This document shows, one piece after another, positions 17,790 through 27,011 of a stretch of DNA of 64,000 nt. The DNA lies in assembly GCF_018687495.1 (NCBI RefSeq), contig NZ_CP061293.1, positions 1,612,001 through 1,676,000 of the forward strand. Reading direction: 5' to 3'. Positions within the stretch are counted from its first letter, which is position 1. Each line of letters opens with the position of its first letter. Both the position numbers and the translations under genes were made by a program. The DNA is from Polynucleobacter sp. MWH-Svant-W18 (GTDB lineage: Bacteria > Pseudomonadota > Gammaproteobacteria > Burkholderiales > Burkholderiaceae). The notes below the pieces were generated by a model, which saw only the letters and a list, made by a program, of their open reading frames with translations, was not told where the DNA came from and searched no databases.

Positions 17790-18731
17790 TTAAGACAAAG
17801 CCTTTTCAAGTGTTGATATAAAAAACTGAGCAACATTGAAATCACTTTGGTCTGTGATTTCTACAAAGCATGTAGGGCTAGTCACATTAATTTCAGTGAG
17901 ATAGCCCCCGATTAAGTCTAGCCCAACCAAGAACAAACCGCGCTGATTCAGAATGGGTGCAAGTCTTTTGGCGATAGCGCTTTCAGCATCACTTAATGGC
18001 ATTGCAACGCCCTTACCGCCAGCAGCTAAATTGCCACGGATTTCTTTACCTTGAGGAATGCGTGCTAATGCAAAGGGCACAACCTCTCCACCAATTAATA
18101 GCACCCGTTTATCGCCCTCGGCTATCTCTGGCAAAAAGCGTTGCACCATCAAAGTCCTAGCGCCATTTTTACCAAGGGTCTCCACAATACTAGCCAGATT
18201 CAGGCCATCAGAACCTACACGAAAAACACCCATACCACCCATGCCATCTAAGGGCTTAATGACAATATCTTGATGTGTCTGATGGAATGTCTCTACTGCG
18301 CTCAGTTCGCGAGTTACTAAAGTGGGTGGAATGAGCTCTGGAAATTCTGTGATGGATAACTTTTCAGAATGATCACGAACTGCGGCAGGATTGTTAAATA
18401 CTTTTGCACCCTGTCGAACCGCCGCAGAAAGCAACCAAGTGGTATTGAGATATTCAATATCAAAGGGTGGGTCTGTGCGCATCAATACCGCAGAAAATGA
18501 TTTGAGCGTGCGTGACTCTAAATCGCCCAGCTCAAACCAAGAAGAAGCACTAGGTTTAACTACCAGGGTTTGACAATCAGCAACAACAGATTCGTCTCTC
18601 CACAAAATGTTGCGACTCTGACAAAACCATAAACGGTGGCCCGCTTCTTGTGCAGCACGCATGATTGCCAAGGTGGAATCTTTTTTAATCTTAAAAGATT
18701 CGAGAGGATCGGCAATAAATAGAAAGTCCAT
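17790..18731 (-). CDS. gshB: Glutathione synthase
   Basis: ATP-grasp ligase that adds glycine to gamma-glutamylcysteine. The 313-residue protein is family length. Visible blocks include FIADPLE at the N-terminus, MRTDPPFD, KPLDGMGGMGVFR (ATP-grasp glycine loop near 155-170) and the C-terminal INVTSPTCFVEI. It follows gshA by 14 bases and precedes the EIIA gene by one, so glutathione and PTS genes share a transcript. Confidence 0.96.
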   Translation of the reverse strand: MDFLFIADPLESFKIKKDSTLAIMRAAQEAGHRLWFCQSRNILWRDESVVADCQTLVVKPSASSWFELGDLESRTLKSFSAVLMRTDPPFDIEYLNTTWLLSAAVRQGAKVFNNPAAVRDHSEKLSITEFPELIPPTLVTRELSAVETFHQTHQDIVIKPLDGMGGMGVFRVGSDGLNLASIVETLGKNGARTLMVQRFLPEIAEGDKRVLLIGGEVVPFALARIPQGKEIRGNLAAGGKGVAMPLSDAESAIAKRLAPILNQRGLFLVGLDLIGGYLTEINVTSPTCFVEITDQSDFNVAQFFISTLEKALS

Positions 18732-18745
18732 GTTTATCAGCTCAA

Positions 18746-20044
18746 TTAAGCCGCTTCAGCATCAGGATCAGTACGCTCAAGCTCTAAAGATGCCGCAAGC
18801 AATGCCAGTCGAGCCACTACCCCGTATAAATAGAAGCGATTTGGGGCGGCACTTCCAGGCTTAGCGCTCATATCTGGCATGGAATTTTGTTCAAATGCTA
18901 AGGGCACAAAATGCATCCCTGGGGCATTGAGATTTTCGTCAGGGCCACGGTCGGTATGTACACGATAGAAACCGCCAATCACATAGCGATCGATCATATA
19001 AACGACTGGCTCTGCTACTGCCTCATTGACCTTCTCAAAGGTATACACACCCTCCTGAATGAGCACGTCGCTTACTGCTAGACCCTCTTTGACTACGCTC
19101 ATCTTATTGCGGTCTTTACGGTTTAGATCCTTGAGTTGTGAGGGATCATTCACCACCATGACACCCATGCCGTAGGTACCCGCATCCGCTTTGACGACAA
19201 CATAAGGTTTTTCTTTGATGCCGTATTCACGATATTTCTTAGCAGTCTTTTTCAAGACTTGCTCTACGGCAGCTTGAAGTTCTTCCTCACCTTTGCGCTC
19301 GTGAAAGTTCACATCCGAACAACTCGTGAAGTAGGGATTAATCATCCAAGGATCAATATCAACTACTTTGGCAAACTTCTTAGCAACCTCTTCATAGGCG
19401 GCAAAATGATTCGACTTGCGACGGACATGCCAGCCAGCATGGAGGCCGGGCAAAAGGTATTGTTCATGCAGATTTTCCAAAATGGGTGGAATGCCTGCGG
19501 ATAGATCATTATTTAAAAGGATTGAGCATGGATCAAAATCTTTTAAACCCAAGCGTTGTTTCTTTAAGCCCAAACGAGAGAGGGGTTCCATTAATAGGCG
19601 ATTGCCATCAGGCAACTCAATCCAAGTGGGTTTCTTAATTTCTTCCGAAAAAGTACCCAGGCGCACATTCAAACCAGCTTGACGCAAGATGGAAGACAAG
19701 CGTGCAATATTTTGCAAATAAAAAGTATTGCGGGTATGACGCTCTGGAATCAATAACAAATTTTTGGCTTCTGGACAAATCTTCTCAATGGCAGCCATTG
19801 CAGCCTGAACGGCCAAAGGCAACATCTGCGGAGAAAGATTATTAAAGCCGCCAGGAAAGAGATTAGTATCTACCGGCGCTAGCTTAAAACCAGAATTTCG
19901 TAAATCAACTGAGCAATAGAAAGGCGGGGTATGTTCTTGCCATTCCAACCTGAACCAACGCTCGATGGTTGGGGTTGCTTCTAAAACCCTAGACTCTAGT
20001 TCGAGCAAGGGGCCGCTTAAGGCTGTGATGAGATGTGGAACCAT
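18746..20044 (-). CDS. gshA: Glutamate-cysteine ligase, proteobacterial ATP-grasp type
   Basis: First enzyme of glutathione synthesis, joining glutamate and cysteine. The 432-residue protein is the non-E. coli type found in Betaproteobacteria and resembles no other ligase class; notable segments are the N-terminal AL..PLLELE, LIPERHTRNTFY (about 150), KADAGTYGMGVMVV (ATP-grasp loop near 300) and FYRVHTDRGPDENLNAPG. The ATG at 20044 has TACAAT ending exactly six bases upstream, and a GGTGG that is too close to act as a normal Shine-Dalgarno. Heads the gshA-gshB-EIIA-HPr-EI run. Confidence 0.93.
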   Translation of the reverse strand: MVPHLITALSGPLLELESRVLEATPTIERWFRLEWQEHTPPFYCSVDLRNSGFKLAPVDTNLFPGGFNNLSPQMLPLAVQAAMAAIEKICPEAKNLLLIPERHTRNTFYLQNIARLSSILRQAGLNVRLGTFSEEIKKPTWIELPDGNRLLMEPLSRLGLKKQRLGLKDFDPCSILLNNDLSAGIPPILENLHEQYLLPGLHAGWHVRRKSNHFAAYEEVAKKFAKVVDIDPWMINPYFTSCSDVNFHERKGEEELQAAVEQVLKKTAKKYREYGIKEKPYVVVKADAGTYGMGVMVVNDPSQLKDLNRKDRNKMSVVKEGLAVSDVLIQEGVYTFEKVNEAVAEPVVYMIDRYVIGGFYRVHTDRGPDENLNAPGMHFVPLAFEQNSMPDMSAKPGSAAPNRFYLYGVVARLALLAASLELERTDPDAEAA

Positions 20045-20050
20045 TCCACC

Positions 20051-20056
20051 ATTGTA
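20051..20056 (-). promoter_or_regulatory. TACAAT -10 element six bases before the gshA ATG
   Basis: Minus-strand TACAAT with six bases to the ATG. The region further upstream is taken up by the amtB terminator hairpin, and no -35 is recognisable at 16-18 bases. Confidence 0.4.
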
Positions 20057-20074
20057 AGATTATTAAAAGAAAGA

Positions 20075-20096
20075 CGCGGAATCCAAGGATTCCGCG
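20075..20096 (-). terminator. Rho-independent terminator after amtB
   Basis: Inverted repeat CGCGGAATC / GATTCCGCG with a four-base loop. On the minus strand it is followed by TCTTTCTTTT. It lies 53 bases past the amtB stop and before gshA, separating the nitrogen and glutathione operons. Confidence 0.85.
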
Positions 20097-20148
20097 CTTA
20101 AAAACCGAGCAGCCAACCAAGGCCGCCCAGTGAGGGGTAATTTACTGA

Positions 20149-21633
20149 TTAAGACTCGTATGCAGCCTCACCGTGTGAGCTGATATCCAAGCCTTCGCGC
20201 TCTTCTTCTTCTTTCACACGTAAACCGATCACGATATCAATCAATTTAAATGCGATATAAGAAACTACGCCAGACCAGATCAAAGTCGTAATCACACCTT
20301 GAGCTTGGATCCACAATTGGCTAGCCATGGAGTAGTCAGGAGCTGTAGCATTTGCTACGTAATCCCAGATACCTGTGCCGCCCAATGCTGGATCAGCGAA
20401 AATGCCGGTTAACAAAGCGCCTGAGATACCACCTACGCCGTGCACACCAAATACGTCCAAGCTGTCATCTGAGCCCAAGATTTTCTTGAGGCCAGTTACA
20501 CCCCAGAGGCAAACTACACCAGCAAATACGCCGATTGCGATTGCGCCCATTGGGCCAACAAAACCAGCAGCAGGAGTGATAGCAACCAAGCCTGCTACGC
20601 AACCAGAAGCTGCGCCCAACATAGATGGCTTACCTTTGAGAACCCATTCAGCAACAGACCAACCCAATACAGCAGCAGCAGTAGCTAAATATGTGTTCAC
20701 GAAAGCCAATGCTGCGCTGCCGTTTGCTTCGAGTGCAGAACCAGCATTGAAACCAAACCAGCCAAACCACAAGAGTGCAGCACCAGTCATGACATAAACG
20801 AGGTTATGTGGCTTCATTGCTTCTTTGCCGTAACCAACACGCTTGCCGATCACGAAGGAACCTACCAAGCCAGCAATCGCGGCATTGATATGAACAACGG
20901 TACCACCAGCGAAGTCGAGAATACCTTTTTGCCATAACCAACCAGCACGAGCAGTAATTGCTTCGAGTGATGCAGCATCTTTGATGTCATCAGGACCAGG
21001 CCAGAACCAAACCATGTGAGCGATTGGCAAGTAGCTGAATGTGAACCAAATAACCATGAACACCAAGATTGCAGAGAACTTAGCACGCTCAGCAAAGGAG
21101 CCAATGATCAAGCAGCAAGTGATAGTTGCAAACACAGCTTGGAATGCCATAAATACATACTCAGGAATCACAACACCCTTACTAAAGGTTGCCGCTACTG
21201 AGTCTGGATTCATACCAGCCAAGAACAGTCGATCGAATCCACCAATGAATGCGCCACCTTCCGTGAATGCAATGCTGTAGCCATAAATAGACCAAAGTAC
21301 TGTAATCAAAGAAAAGACCATAAAGCATTGCATGCAGATCGACAAAATGTTTTTGCTACGTGTCAAACCACCATAGAACAAGGCCAAACCAGGAAGCGTC
21401 ATCAAGAGCACTAATGCAGTCGATACCATCATCCAAGCGGTATCCGCCTTATTGCACTTTTCAGAGCAAAGTACTGGCGCAGGTTCTGCAGCAGCAGGAG
21501 TTGCAGCCGGAGCAGTCACTGCAGGTTTTTTTACTTCATCAGCATGTGCTGGCGAAGTAACTACTACACCAGCAGCAGCAATGGCCAAAGCCACAGCACC
21601 GCCAGCAACAAGTCGTTTCATCCAAGTTAACAT
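20149..21633 (-). CDS. amtB: Ammonium transporter
   Basis: Amt/Mep/Rh-family channel that conducts ammonium into the cell; GlnK from the adjacent gene normally blocks it when nitrogen is plentiful. The 494-residue protein has a signal peptide ending near THAHA-like AHA (about 34), a Thr/Ala-rich linker and eleven membrane helices. Family blocks include ALFYGGLTRSKN, FAGGTVVHINAAIAGL and DVFGVHGVGGISGALLTG, holding the twin pore His residues. The ATG at 21633 follows AGAGAGG six bases upstream; the frame stays open another 171 bases but runs into glnK. Confidence 0.96.
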   Translation of the reverse strand: MLTWMKRLVAGGAVALAIAAAGVVVTSPAHADEVKKPAVTAPAATPAAAEPAPVLCSEKCNKADTAWMMVSTALVLLMTLPGLALFYGGLTRSKNILSICMQCFMVFSLITVLWSIYGYSIAFTEGGAFIGGFDRLFLAGMNPDSVAATFSKGVVIPEYVFMAFQAVFATITCCLIIGSFAERAKFSAILVFMVIWFTFSYLPIAHMVWFWPGPDDIKDAASLEAITARAGWLWQKGILDFAGGTVVHINAAIAGLVGSFVIGKRVGYGKEAMKPHNLVYVMTGAALLWFGWFGFNAGSALEANGSAALAFVNTYLATAAAVLGWSVAEWVLKGKPSMLGAASGCVAGLVAITPAAGFVGPMGAIAIGVFAGVVCLWGVTGLKKILGSDDSLDVFGVHGVGGISGALLTGIFADPALGGTGIWDYVANATAPDYSMASQLWIQAQGVITTLIWSGVVSYIAFKLIDIVIGLRVKEEEEREGLDISSHGEAAYES

Positions 21634-21646
21634 TTTGAACCTCTCT

Positions 21647-21997
<351 letters not shown>

Positions 21998-22009
21998 TCA
22001 GAGTGGAAA

Positions 22010-22915
22010 TTAGAAAGTCTTTGTTAAAGAAATCAAGCCAGTGGACTTACCCAAGTTCTTGCCCTGTGGGCTTGAATAAGCATAACCACCCATATAGGTT
22101 GCTGCATTAGTTCCCACATAAGCAATCGCTGCAGATAAGCCGCCACCGAAATCTTTAGTCACACCTAATTTCCAATCGGTATAGCTGTACAAAGTGCTAT
22201 TACTCGTTCCGTTGTTAATAGTCTTTCCAGTATATGATGTCGAACCATTATTCAGGTTTCCAGCAACGTACTGGTAACCTACGTGGCCATTCAAGGCTAA
22301 GCCCCAAACACCAGTATCGTAATTTACCGTCAAGTCTGGATAATATGATCCAGATGAATTAGCAGTACCAAACAATGTTGAAACTGCATAAGACACTTTT
22401 GCAAAACCAGTTACAGGGCCAAAAGTAAAGTTTTGCGCCACATAAATCTCACTAGTATTTGGATTGGTTGAGCCATTAGGCAAGCCTGAAGTTGGGTAGT
22501 AGTACTGAAGGAATCCAATATCTGAAGCAAAACCCTCGCCAATCAATTCCTTTTTGAAACCAGCATAGAAGTCCATTTCAATCGGCGCTGATACAGCTGT
22601 GCCTGAAGAAGCCTTGCCACCGTAGCTACCAGCCTGGCCATATGAATCACTGATCCAGCTAATTGAGCTATTCCAGTTTCCAATATAGAAACCACTCTCG
22701 TGAGCATAGTCAAAACCGCCTTGAATCGCTGGCTTAAAGTTTGATTGGCTGATACCACGATAGCGGTAATCATTAACGATAGTCACGTTTGCGGTAATTG
22801 GGCTCACTTCTGGTGCTTCTGCGGCTGCCTCTTCTGCAAACACAGATGAGCACGCCAAGCCGCTCAACAATGCTACTGCTGCTGCAGACATTGCTTTCTT
22901 GTGTAAAGTTTTCAT
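22010..22915 (-). CDS. TorF-family putative porin
   Basis: An outer-membrane beta-barrel protein of 301 residues with a signal peptide (cleavage near CSSVFA, about 28). Its mature part matches the TorF family: VTIVNDYRYRGISQSNFKPAIQGGFDYAHESGFYIGNWNSS at the N-terminus, alternating aromatic strands and a terminal Phe (LISLTKTF), as expected for a barrel. It precedes glnK by 24 bases, so a role in nitrogen uptake through the outer membrane is inferred. AAGGAG eight bases before the ATG. Confidence 0.85.
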   Translation of the reverse strand: MKTLHKKAMSAAAVALLSGLACSSVFAEEAAAEAPEVSPITANVTIVNDYRYRGISQSNFKPAIQGGFDYAHESGFYIGNWNSSISWISDSYGQAGSYGGKASSGTAVSAPIEMDFYAGFKKELIGEGFASDIGFLQYYYPTSGLPNGSTNPNTSEIYVAQNFTFGPVTGFAKVSYAVSTLFGTANSSGSYYPDLTVNYDTGVWGLALNGHVGYQYVAGNLNNGSTSYTGKTINNGTSNSTLYSYTDWKLGVTKDFGGGLSAAIAYVGTNAATYMGGYAYSSPQGKNLGKSTGLISLTKTF

Positions 22916-22994
22916 GTAAAGCTCCTTACTGGTTGTAATAAAAAAGGGTTGAATGCCAAATGCATGGAGTGATATTGATGGTTTGGGGGTTCAT

Positions 22995-23011
22995 GGATTT
23001 GTCACAAATCC
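22995..23011. repeat. Perfect 17-base palindrome upstream of the TorF porin gene
   Basis: GGATTTGT, one C, then ACAAATCC: an 8+1+8 inverted repeat. It lies 80-96 bases before the TorF ATG, between the NtrC-like sites and the gene, where an operator would lie. It has no T-run to act as a terminator. Confidence 0.55.
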
Positions 23012-23026
23012 CCTAATTAAGGCATA

Positions 23027-23043
23027 TGCACTTTATTGGTGCT
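23027..23043. promoter_or_regulatory. NtrC-like binding site
   Basis: TGCAC-TTTATTG-GTGCT matches the GCAC-N7-GTGC pattern known for NtrC, 112 bases before the TorF-glnK-amtB operon. The operon's nitrogen role fits. However, no GG-N10-GC sigma54 promoter is present between it and the gene. Confidence 0.45.
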
Positions 23044-23050
23044 TAATATT

Positions 23051-23065
23051 GCACCATGACTGTGA
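23051..23065. promoter_or_regulatory. Second, weaker NtrC-like site
   Basis: GCAC-CATGACT-GTGA, seven of eight half-site bases right, centred 23 bases (about two helical turns) from the stronger site at 23027, on the same face of the helix. Confidence 0.3.
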
Positions 23066-23177
23066 ATTTAAGGTCTTTTTGGGCATTTTTAGCTGTTTTA
23101 CCCCTTTTTTGAGACCCAACATAAAATATCAATGTGTATCTTTTATGCAACTTTTTTAAGAACTGCAAAGGCCCCTC

Positions 23178-23435
23178 ATGCAAAAACCTGGCGAAATCCT
23201 CGAGCAAATGCAACGTATTGCAAGTGATATACAAAACAAGGTGAGTGAAGCTATTCGCAATTCACCAGCACAAGAAATAGAAAAAAATGTTCGCGCAATG
23301 ATGAACCAAGGTTTTCAGAAAATGGATCTGGTCACTCGCGAAGAGTTTGACTTGCAAACCAAAGTGCTTTCAAAGACCAGAGAAAAGCTAGAAGCGCTCG
23401 AAGCTAAAGTTGCCGCCCTAGAAAAAACTGTTTAA
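23178..23435 (+). CDS. ubiK: UbiK-family accessory protein
   Basis: Aerobic ubiquinone synthesis uses a cytosolic complex whose UbiJ partner UbiK resembles this 85-residue protein. It is alpha-helical, with a C-terminal coiled-coil (about 52-85: VLSKTREKLEALEAKVAALEK) typical of the BMFP fold. AAGG six bases before the ATG. It is transcribed rightward, diverging from the TorF operon. Confidence 0.85.
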   Translation: MQKPGEILEQMQRIASDIQNKVSEAIRNSPAQEIEKNVRAMMNQGFQKMDLVTREEFDLQTKVLSKTREKLEALEAKVAALEKTV

Positions 23436-23441
23436 GTTTTT

Positions 23442-24053
23442 TTACTCTGGGTAGAACTCATTAAAAAAGTTTGCGTATTCTTCTTGAGATAAGAGAATCT
23501 TTGGAGAGTCTCCATTTGCATTTGAATGCAAAACAGATACTTGATAAATCATTGCATCTCCATTACTCGACTGCCGCGTGATCCAGCGCACTCGCATTTG
23601 TTGCTGCGCTCTTTCATTCAAATTAAAAGTGATGAAATAATCCGTCGTTGCCAAACGTTGACGATTGTTTGTTTGGTAGGTTGTCGACTCTTCTATTACT
23701 GTGCCACCAGATGCCTTAGCTCTATCGAGCAAATTACTTTTTAGTTTCACAACAATCTTTTCGGTCACGGCAGCTTGATTCACAGGAACCTGTATCGTAC
23801 CGATCGAATAAATATCATCATCCACCTTTACTGCCTCAAGGGTTTGATTGAGCTCTTGATCTTGGTACGGAATATGTCGCTCTAATTTATCTGGCTTGCC
23901 AGGAAACAAAGCGCTATATCGCTCTTGAGGTGATTGAACAGTGCGCCAATCCAGCTTCGGACTACAGGCTACCAACAAAATAAATGCTGGCAGCAATACG
24001 CCAACCTTAAGGACTCTAAACAACTCCTGCTCCGTGAGCTTGTTGATCCGCAT
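23442..24053 (-). CDS. Putative lipoprotein downstream of lipA
   Basis: Family not recognised. From the ATG at 24053 (203 residues) the sequence has a signal segment ending in a lipobox LLVAC (about 25-29), then a soluble domain of about 175 residues with a Phe-Pro-Gly-Lys-Pro block ([16 protein letters not shown]) near 50-65. The start lies inside lipA by 38 bases; a TTG near 24026 with GGAG six bases upstream is an equally good start and gives a shorter signal. Last gene of the VanZ-to-lipA operon. Confidence 0.7.
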   Translation of the reverse strand: MRINKLTEQELFRVLKVGVLLPAFILLVACSPKLDWRTVQSPQERYSALFPGKPDKLERHIPYQDQELNQTLEAVKVDDDIYSIGTIQVPVNQAAVTEKIVVKLKSNLLDRAKASGGTVIEESTTYQTNNRQRLATTDYFITFNLNERAQQQMRVRWITRQSSNGDAMIYQVSVLHSNANGDSPKILLSQEEYANFFNEFYPE

Positions 24054-25026
24054 GGTAGCTAGACCGCACCATAGCACCCACAGCAGCATGGGAGAAGCCC
24101 ATGGCATAGGCTTTCTCTTCAAACATCTTAAATACATCTGGGTGTACATAGCGACGCACTGGGAGGTGGTGGCCAGAAGGCGCAAGATACTGGCCGATTG
24201 TTAGCATGTCGATATTGTGCTCACGCATATCTCGCATCACTTCTAATATCTCTTCATCTGTTTCACCAAGGCCGACCATCAAACCACTCTTAGTGGGAAT
24301 ATTTGGGAAGCGCTCTTTGAAATCTTTTAAGAGCTTTAAAGAGTGCAAGTAATCCGCACCTGGCCTCGCTTCTTTGTATAGGCGTGGAACAGTTTCGAGA
24401 TTGTGATTCATCACATCTGGTAAACCGTTAGGCGCATGCTCTGCAAAAATATCTAAGGCTTTATCAAGACGACCACGAAAATCTGGAACTAAAACCTCAA
24501 TACGAGTACTTGGTGATAGGGTGCGCGATTCAGAAATACATTCCACATAATGCATTGCGCCACCATCACGTAAATCATCGCGATCCACGCTAGTGATGAC
24601 AACGTAATTTAATTTCAGGGCCGCAATAGTACGGGCAAGGTTACCGGGCTCTTTCTGATCCAAGGGATCAGGTCGGCCATGACCCACATCACAAAATGGG
24701 CAGCGACGGGTGCACTTATCACCCATGATCATGAATGTGGCAGTGCCTTTACCAAAGCACTCACCGATATTGGGACAACTTGCTTCTTCACATACGGTAA
24801 CCAATTCATTTTCGCGAAGGATCTTTTTGATCTCATTAAAACGAGAATTTCCAGAAGCCGCTTTTACCCTAATCCAATCTGGTTTTTTTAAGACATCTTC
24901 TAGAGGAATAATCTTGATTGGAATACGTGCAGTTTTCTCGCCAGACTTTTGCTTACGAGTTGCATCGTAGTTAAGGTCTTGACGAGACTCTATCGTTGTC
25001 TTGGTATCAGTTTTATTGGTGGTCAT
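24016..25026 (-). CDS. lipA: Lipoyl synthase
   Basis: Radical-SAM enzyme that inserts two sulfurs into octanoyl groups on lipoyl domains. The 336-residue protein has the auxiliary cluster Cys residues in [12 protein letters not shown] (about 78-89) and the radical-[11 protein letters not shown] (about 105-112), then [11 protein letters not shown]. An N-terminal 40-residue basic extension is present. The start overlaps lipB by 14 bases. Confidence 0.97.
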   Translation of the reverse strand: MTTNKTDTKTTIESRQDLNYDATRKQKSGEKTARIPIKIIPLEDVLKKPDWIRVKAASGNSRFNEIKKILRENELVTVCEEASCPNIGECFGKGTATFMIMGDKCTRRCPFCDVGHGRPDPLDQKEPGNLARTIAALKLNYVVITSVDRDDLRDGGAMHYVECISESRTLSPSTRIEVLVPDFRGRLDKALDIFAEHAPNGLPDVMNHNLETVPRLYKEARPGADYLHSLKLLKDFKERFPNIPTKSGLMVGLGETDEEILEVMRDMREHNIDMLTIGQYLAPSGHHLPVRRYVHPDVFKMFEEKAYAMGFSHAAVGAMVRSSYHADQQAHGAGVV

Positions 25027-25666
25027 GTGGCATCAGTTGCTTTTGTAAATGCTCCAAAAGCCTTTGGCTAATAATGTCTATATTGTCCTTGATCCCAAGG
25101 GTTTGCATATCCACCGTCTTTAAGCCCTCATAACCACAGGGGTGGATGCGGCCAAATGCCTCCAAATCAGTCGCCACATTGAGCGCTAGGCCGTGATATG
25201 AACAGCCTTTAGAGACCTTTAGACCTAGAGCAGCGACCTTGGCCCCAAACCACTGAGCGGGCACTCCAGGCTGCTTAGTAACATAAATCCCTGGAGCGCC
25301 AACTTGCCTTTCCGCAGCAATTCCAAAATCTTGCAAGGTATCAATTAATGCTTGTTCAATTCTAAAAACCAATTCTTTTACAAAGATTCCAAGGCGCTTA
25401 AGATCAAGCAAAAGATAAATCACGACTTGACCAGGCCCGTGATAGGTAATTTCACCACCACGATCAACCTGCACTAATGGGATTTCATCGCTAGGTGAAT
25501 GTAAATTACTAGCATCGCCTGCAAGGCCCAATGTAAAAACTGGTGGGTGCTCTAGAACCCAAATTTCATCAGGAGTTGAGTGATCCCGCGCACTAGTAAA
25601 GACCCGCATCGCCTCATAGGTTGATGCGTAATCTGCAATACCAAGATGCTTTACTAAAGCAGACAT
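25013..25666 (-). CDS. lipB: Octanoyltransferase
   Basis: Moves octanoate from acyl carrier protein to lipoyl domains, supplying the substrate of LipA. The 217-residue protein has [21 protein letters not shown] (family signature near 70-90), a Lys in [14 protein letters not shown] and the Cys in HGLALN...IHPCGYEG. It precedes lipA with a coding overlap and follows the DUF493 gene by eight bases. Confidence 0.96.
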   Translation of the reverse strand: MSALVKHLGIADYASTYEAMRVFTSARDHSTPDEIWVLEHPPVFTLGLAGDASNLHSPSDEIPLVQVDRGGEITYHGPGQVVIYLLLDLKRLGIFVKELVFRIEQALIDTLQDFGIAAERQVGAPGIYVTKQPGVPAQWFGAKVAALGLKVSKGCSYHGLALNVATDLEAFGRIHPCGYEGLKTVDMQTLGIKDNIDIISQRLLEHLQKQLMPHDHQ

Positions 25667-25674
25667 TAAATAAA

Positions 25675-25941
25675 TTACAGAACAATACTAACGAGTGGGT
25701 GTGTAGACAGGGTTCGATATAGCTCATCTAGCTGCTCACGACTGGTTGCTGTAATTGGCAAAGTCAGCCCCAAGTAATTGCCATCTTTAGATGGGCGCTG
25801 CTCTACCTTGCTCTCATCAAATGTGGGATCAAATTGTTTTGCAATATGCAAAATCGCTGGCAGATACTCGGGATTCATCTTGCCCATCACCTTAATCGGA
25901 AATAGCGAGGGATACTCAATGAGGGATTTTTCTTCAGCCAT
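25675..25941 (-). CDS. DUF493 (YbeD-like) protein
   Basis: An 88-residue protein of the YbeD/DUF493 family, an ACT-like small fold that is often encoded beside lipB, as in E. coli. Recognisable segments are [14 protein letters not shown] near the N-terminus and [30 protein letters not shown] at the end. Function unknown. Confidence 0.85.
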   Translation of the reverse strand: MAEEKSLIEYPSLFPIKVMGKMNPEYLPAILHIAKQFDPTFDESKVEQRPSKDGNYLGLTLPITATSREQLDELYRTLSTHPLVSIVL

Positions 25942-25950
25942 AATTTTCTC

Positions 25951-26682
25951 TTATCTCAATGATTGTTTGCGGTGGTCGGGCATGCCCAACCAGGCGCCCG
26001 TAATAATGTTGCGAATGCAATGTAACCTACGATGGAAGAAATGATCTGCGCCAGGCACCACTTGTACTGTGAGCTCTTGAGGGCGCGCCCAATCTAGTAC
26101 ATCAATTAATGGGATTGTTTCATCTAACTCACCATGAATCAAAATAGTATCTGCAGGTACGGGTGCCAGTGTCCACTTACCAGCAGCGCTACCAACCATG
26201 ACTAGGCGCTCAGCTGGACGACCGAGATCAATCAGCCTCTGAACTAAATGGCTCCCCACAAAACTACCAAAAGAAAACCCAGAAACCACCAGTGGCAACA
26301 CATTTACACTGGCTCCCCATGATTGATTGGCAGTAGTCTCAAGCACAGCCCAGCTTGATGGTATGCGCATCCATTCAGCAATGTGTAGCAAATCCTCTAG
26401 CTCTCCAACACCATCATCATGCACACCTGCAGTGCCACCAACCCCACGAAAATTCGGACGCACACTAACAAAGCCTAGCTGATTAAAAGCCCGCGCCATC
26501 GTTGCCGCAACCTTGTTATCCATGGTGCCCCCCATCAATGGATGAGGGTGTGCAACTAAAGCTAAACCACGAATTACAAATGTTGGATCATTTTTTAATT
26601 CATCTGGAAGATCAATAGACATTTCTATCGAACCCACGATGCCATCAATATGAATGATTTTTGTACGGCTATTCATGAACAT
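25951..26682 (-). CDS. Alpha/beta hydrolase
   Basis: A 243-residue hydrolase of the COG2945 type. LVAHPHPLMGGTMDNKV (about 40-55) is the oxyanion-hole strand, GFSFGSFVG gives the nucleophile elbow (Ser near 129), and the acid and His appear in HGELDETIP and GADHFFH. Substrate is unknown. It follows the ferredoxin gene by 14 bases. The first codon may lie at the in-frame ATG six bases downstream. Confidence 0.85.
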   Translation of the reverse strand: MFMNSRTKIIHIDGIVGSIEMSIDLPDELKNDPTFVIRGLALVAHPHPLMGGTMDNKVAATMARAFNQLGFVSVRPNFRGVGGTAGVHDDGVGELEDLLHIAEWMRIPSSWAVLETTANQSWGASVNVLPLVVSGFSFGSFVGSHLVQRLIDLGRPAERLVMVGSAAGKWTLAPVPADTILIHGELDETIPLIDVLDWARPQELTVQVVPGADHFFHRRLHCIRNIITGAWLGMPDHRKQSLR

Positions 26683-26696
26683 ACTTTCAACAATAA

Positions 26697-27011
26697 TTAA
26701 GCCAACTGCAGGCGCTCAACTGGGCGCCCAGAAATTAAATGGGATTGAATGATTTCTTCTATGTCTTCCTCATCTATGAAGGTATACCAGATACCCTCTG
26801 GGTAAACTACCATCACAGGACCCTCTGCGCAGCGGTCCAAGCAACCCGCTTTATTCACCCGAATCTTTCCGGGACCTGCAAGACCCAGTTCTTTCACTCG
26901 ATTTTTTGCATAATCAAATAGTACAAATGCATTATGTAGATCGCAACAGTTGTCGCCATTGCTGCGTTGGTTCAAACAAAAAAATAGGTGGTGTGTAAAA
27001 CTCATAGACAT
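26697..27011 (-). CDS. [2Fe-2S] ferredoxin, thioredoxin-like type
   Basis: A 104-residue protein with the cysteines of the thioredoxin-like [2Fe-2S] family: HLFFCLNQR, DNCCD (about 24-25), AGCLDRCAEGPVMVVYPEGIWY (about 58-62). The four-Cys pattern and PEG..Y block match family members such as those beside hydrogenase and nuo genes; the electron partner is unknown. Its ATG overlaps the VanZ stop by one base. Confidence 0.85.
   Translation of the reverse strand: MSMSFTHHLFFCLNQRSNGDNCCDLHNAFVLFDYAKNRVKELGLAGPGKIRVNKAGCLDRCAEGPVMVVYPEGIWYTFIDEEDIEEIIQSHLISGRPVERLQLA

Noticed and set aside
22946..22963. Minus-strand TTGGCAT as the -24 part of a sigma54 promoter for TorF-glnK-amtB
   Set aside because: The invariant GC at -12 is absent at the required N10 spacing (the bases there are from CCCTTTT).
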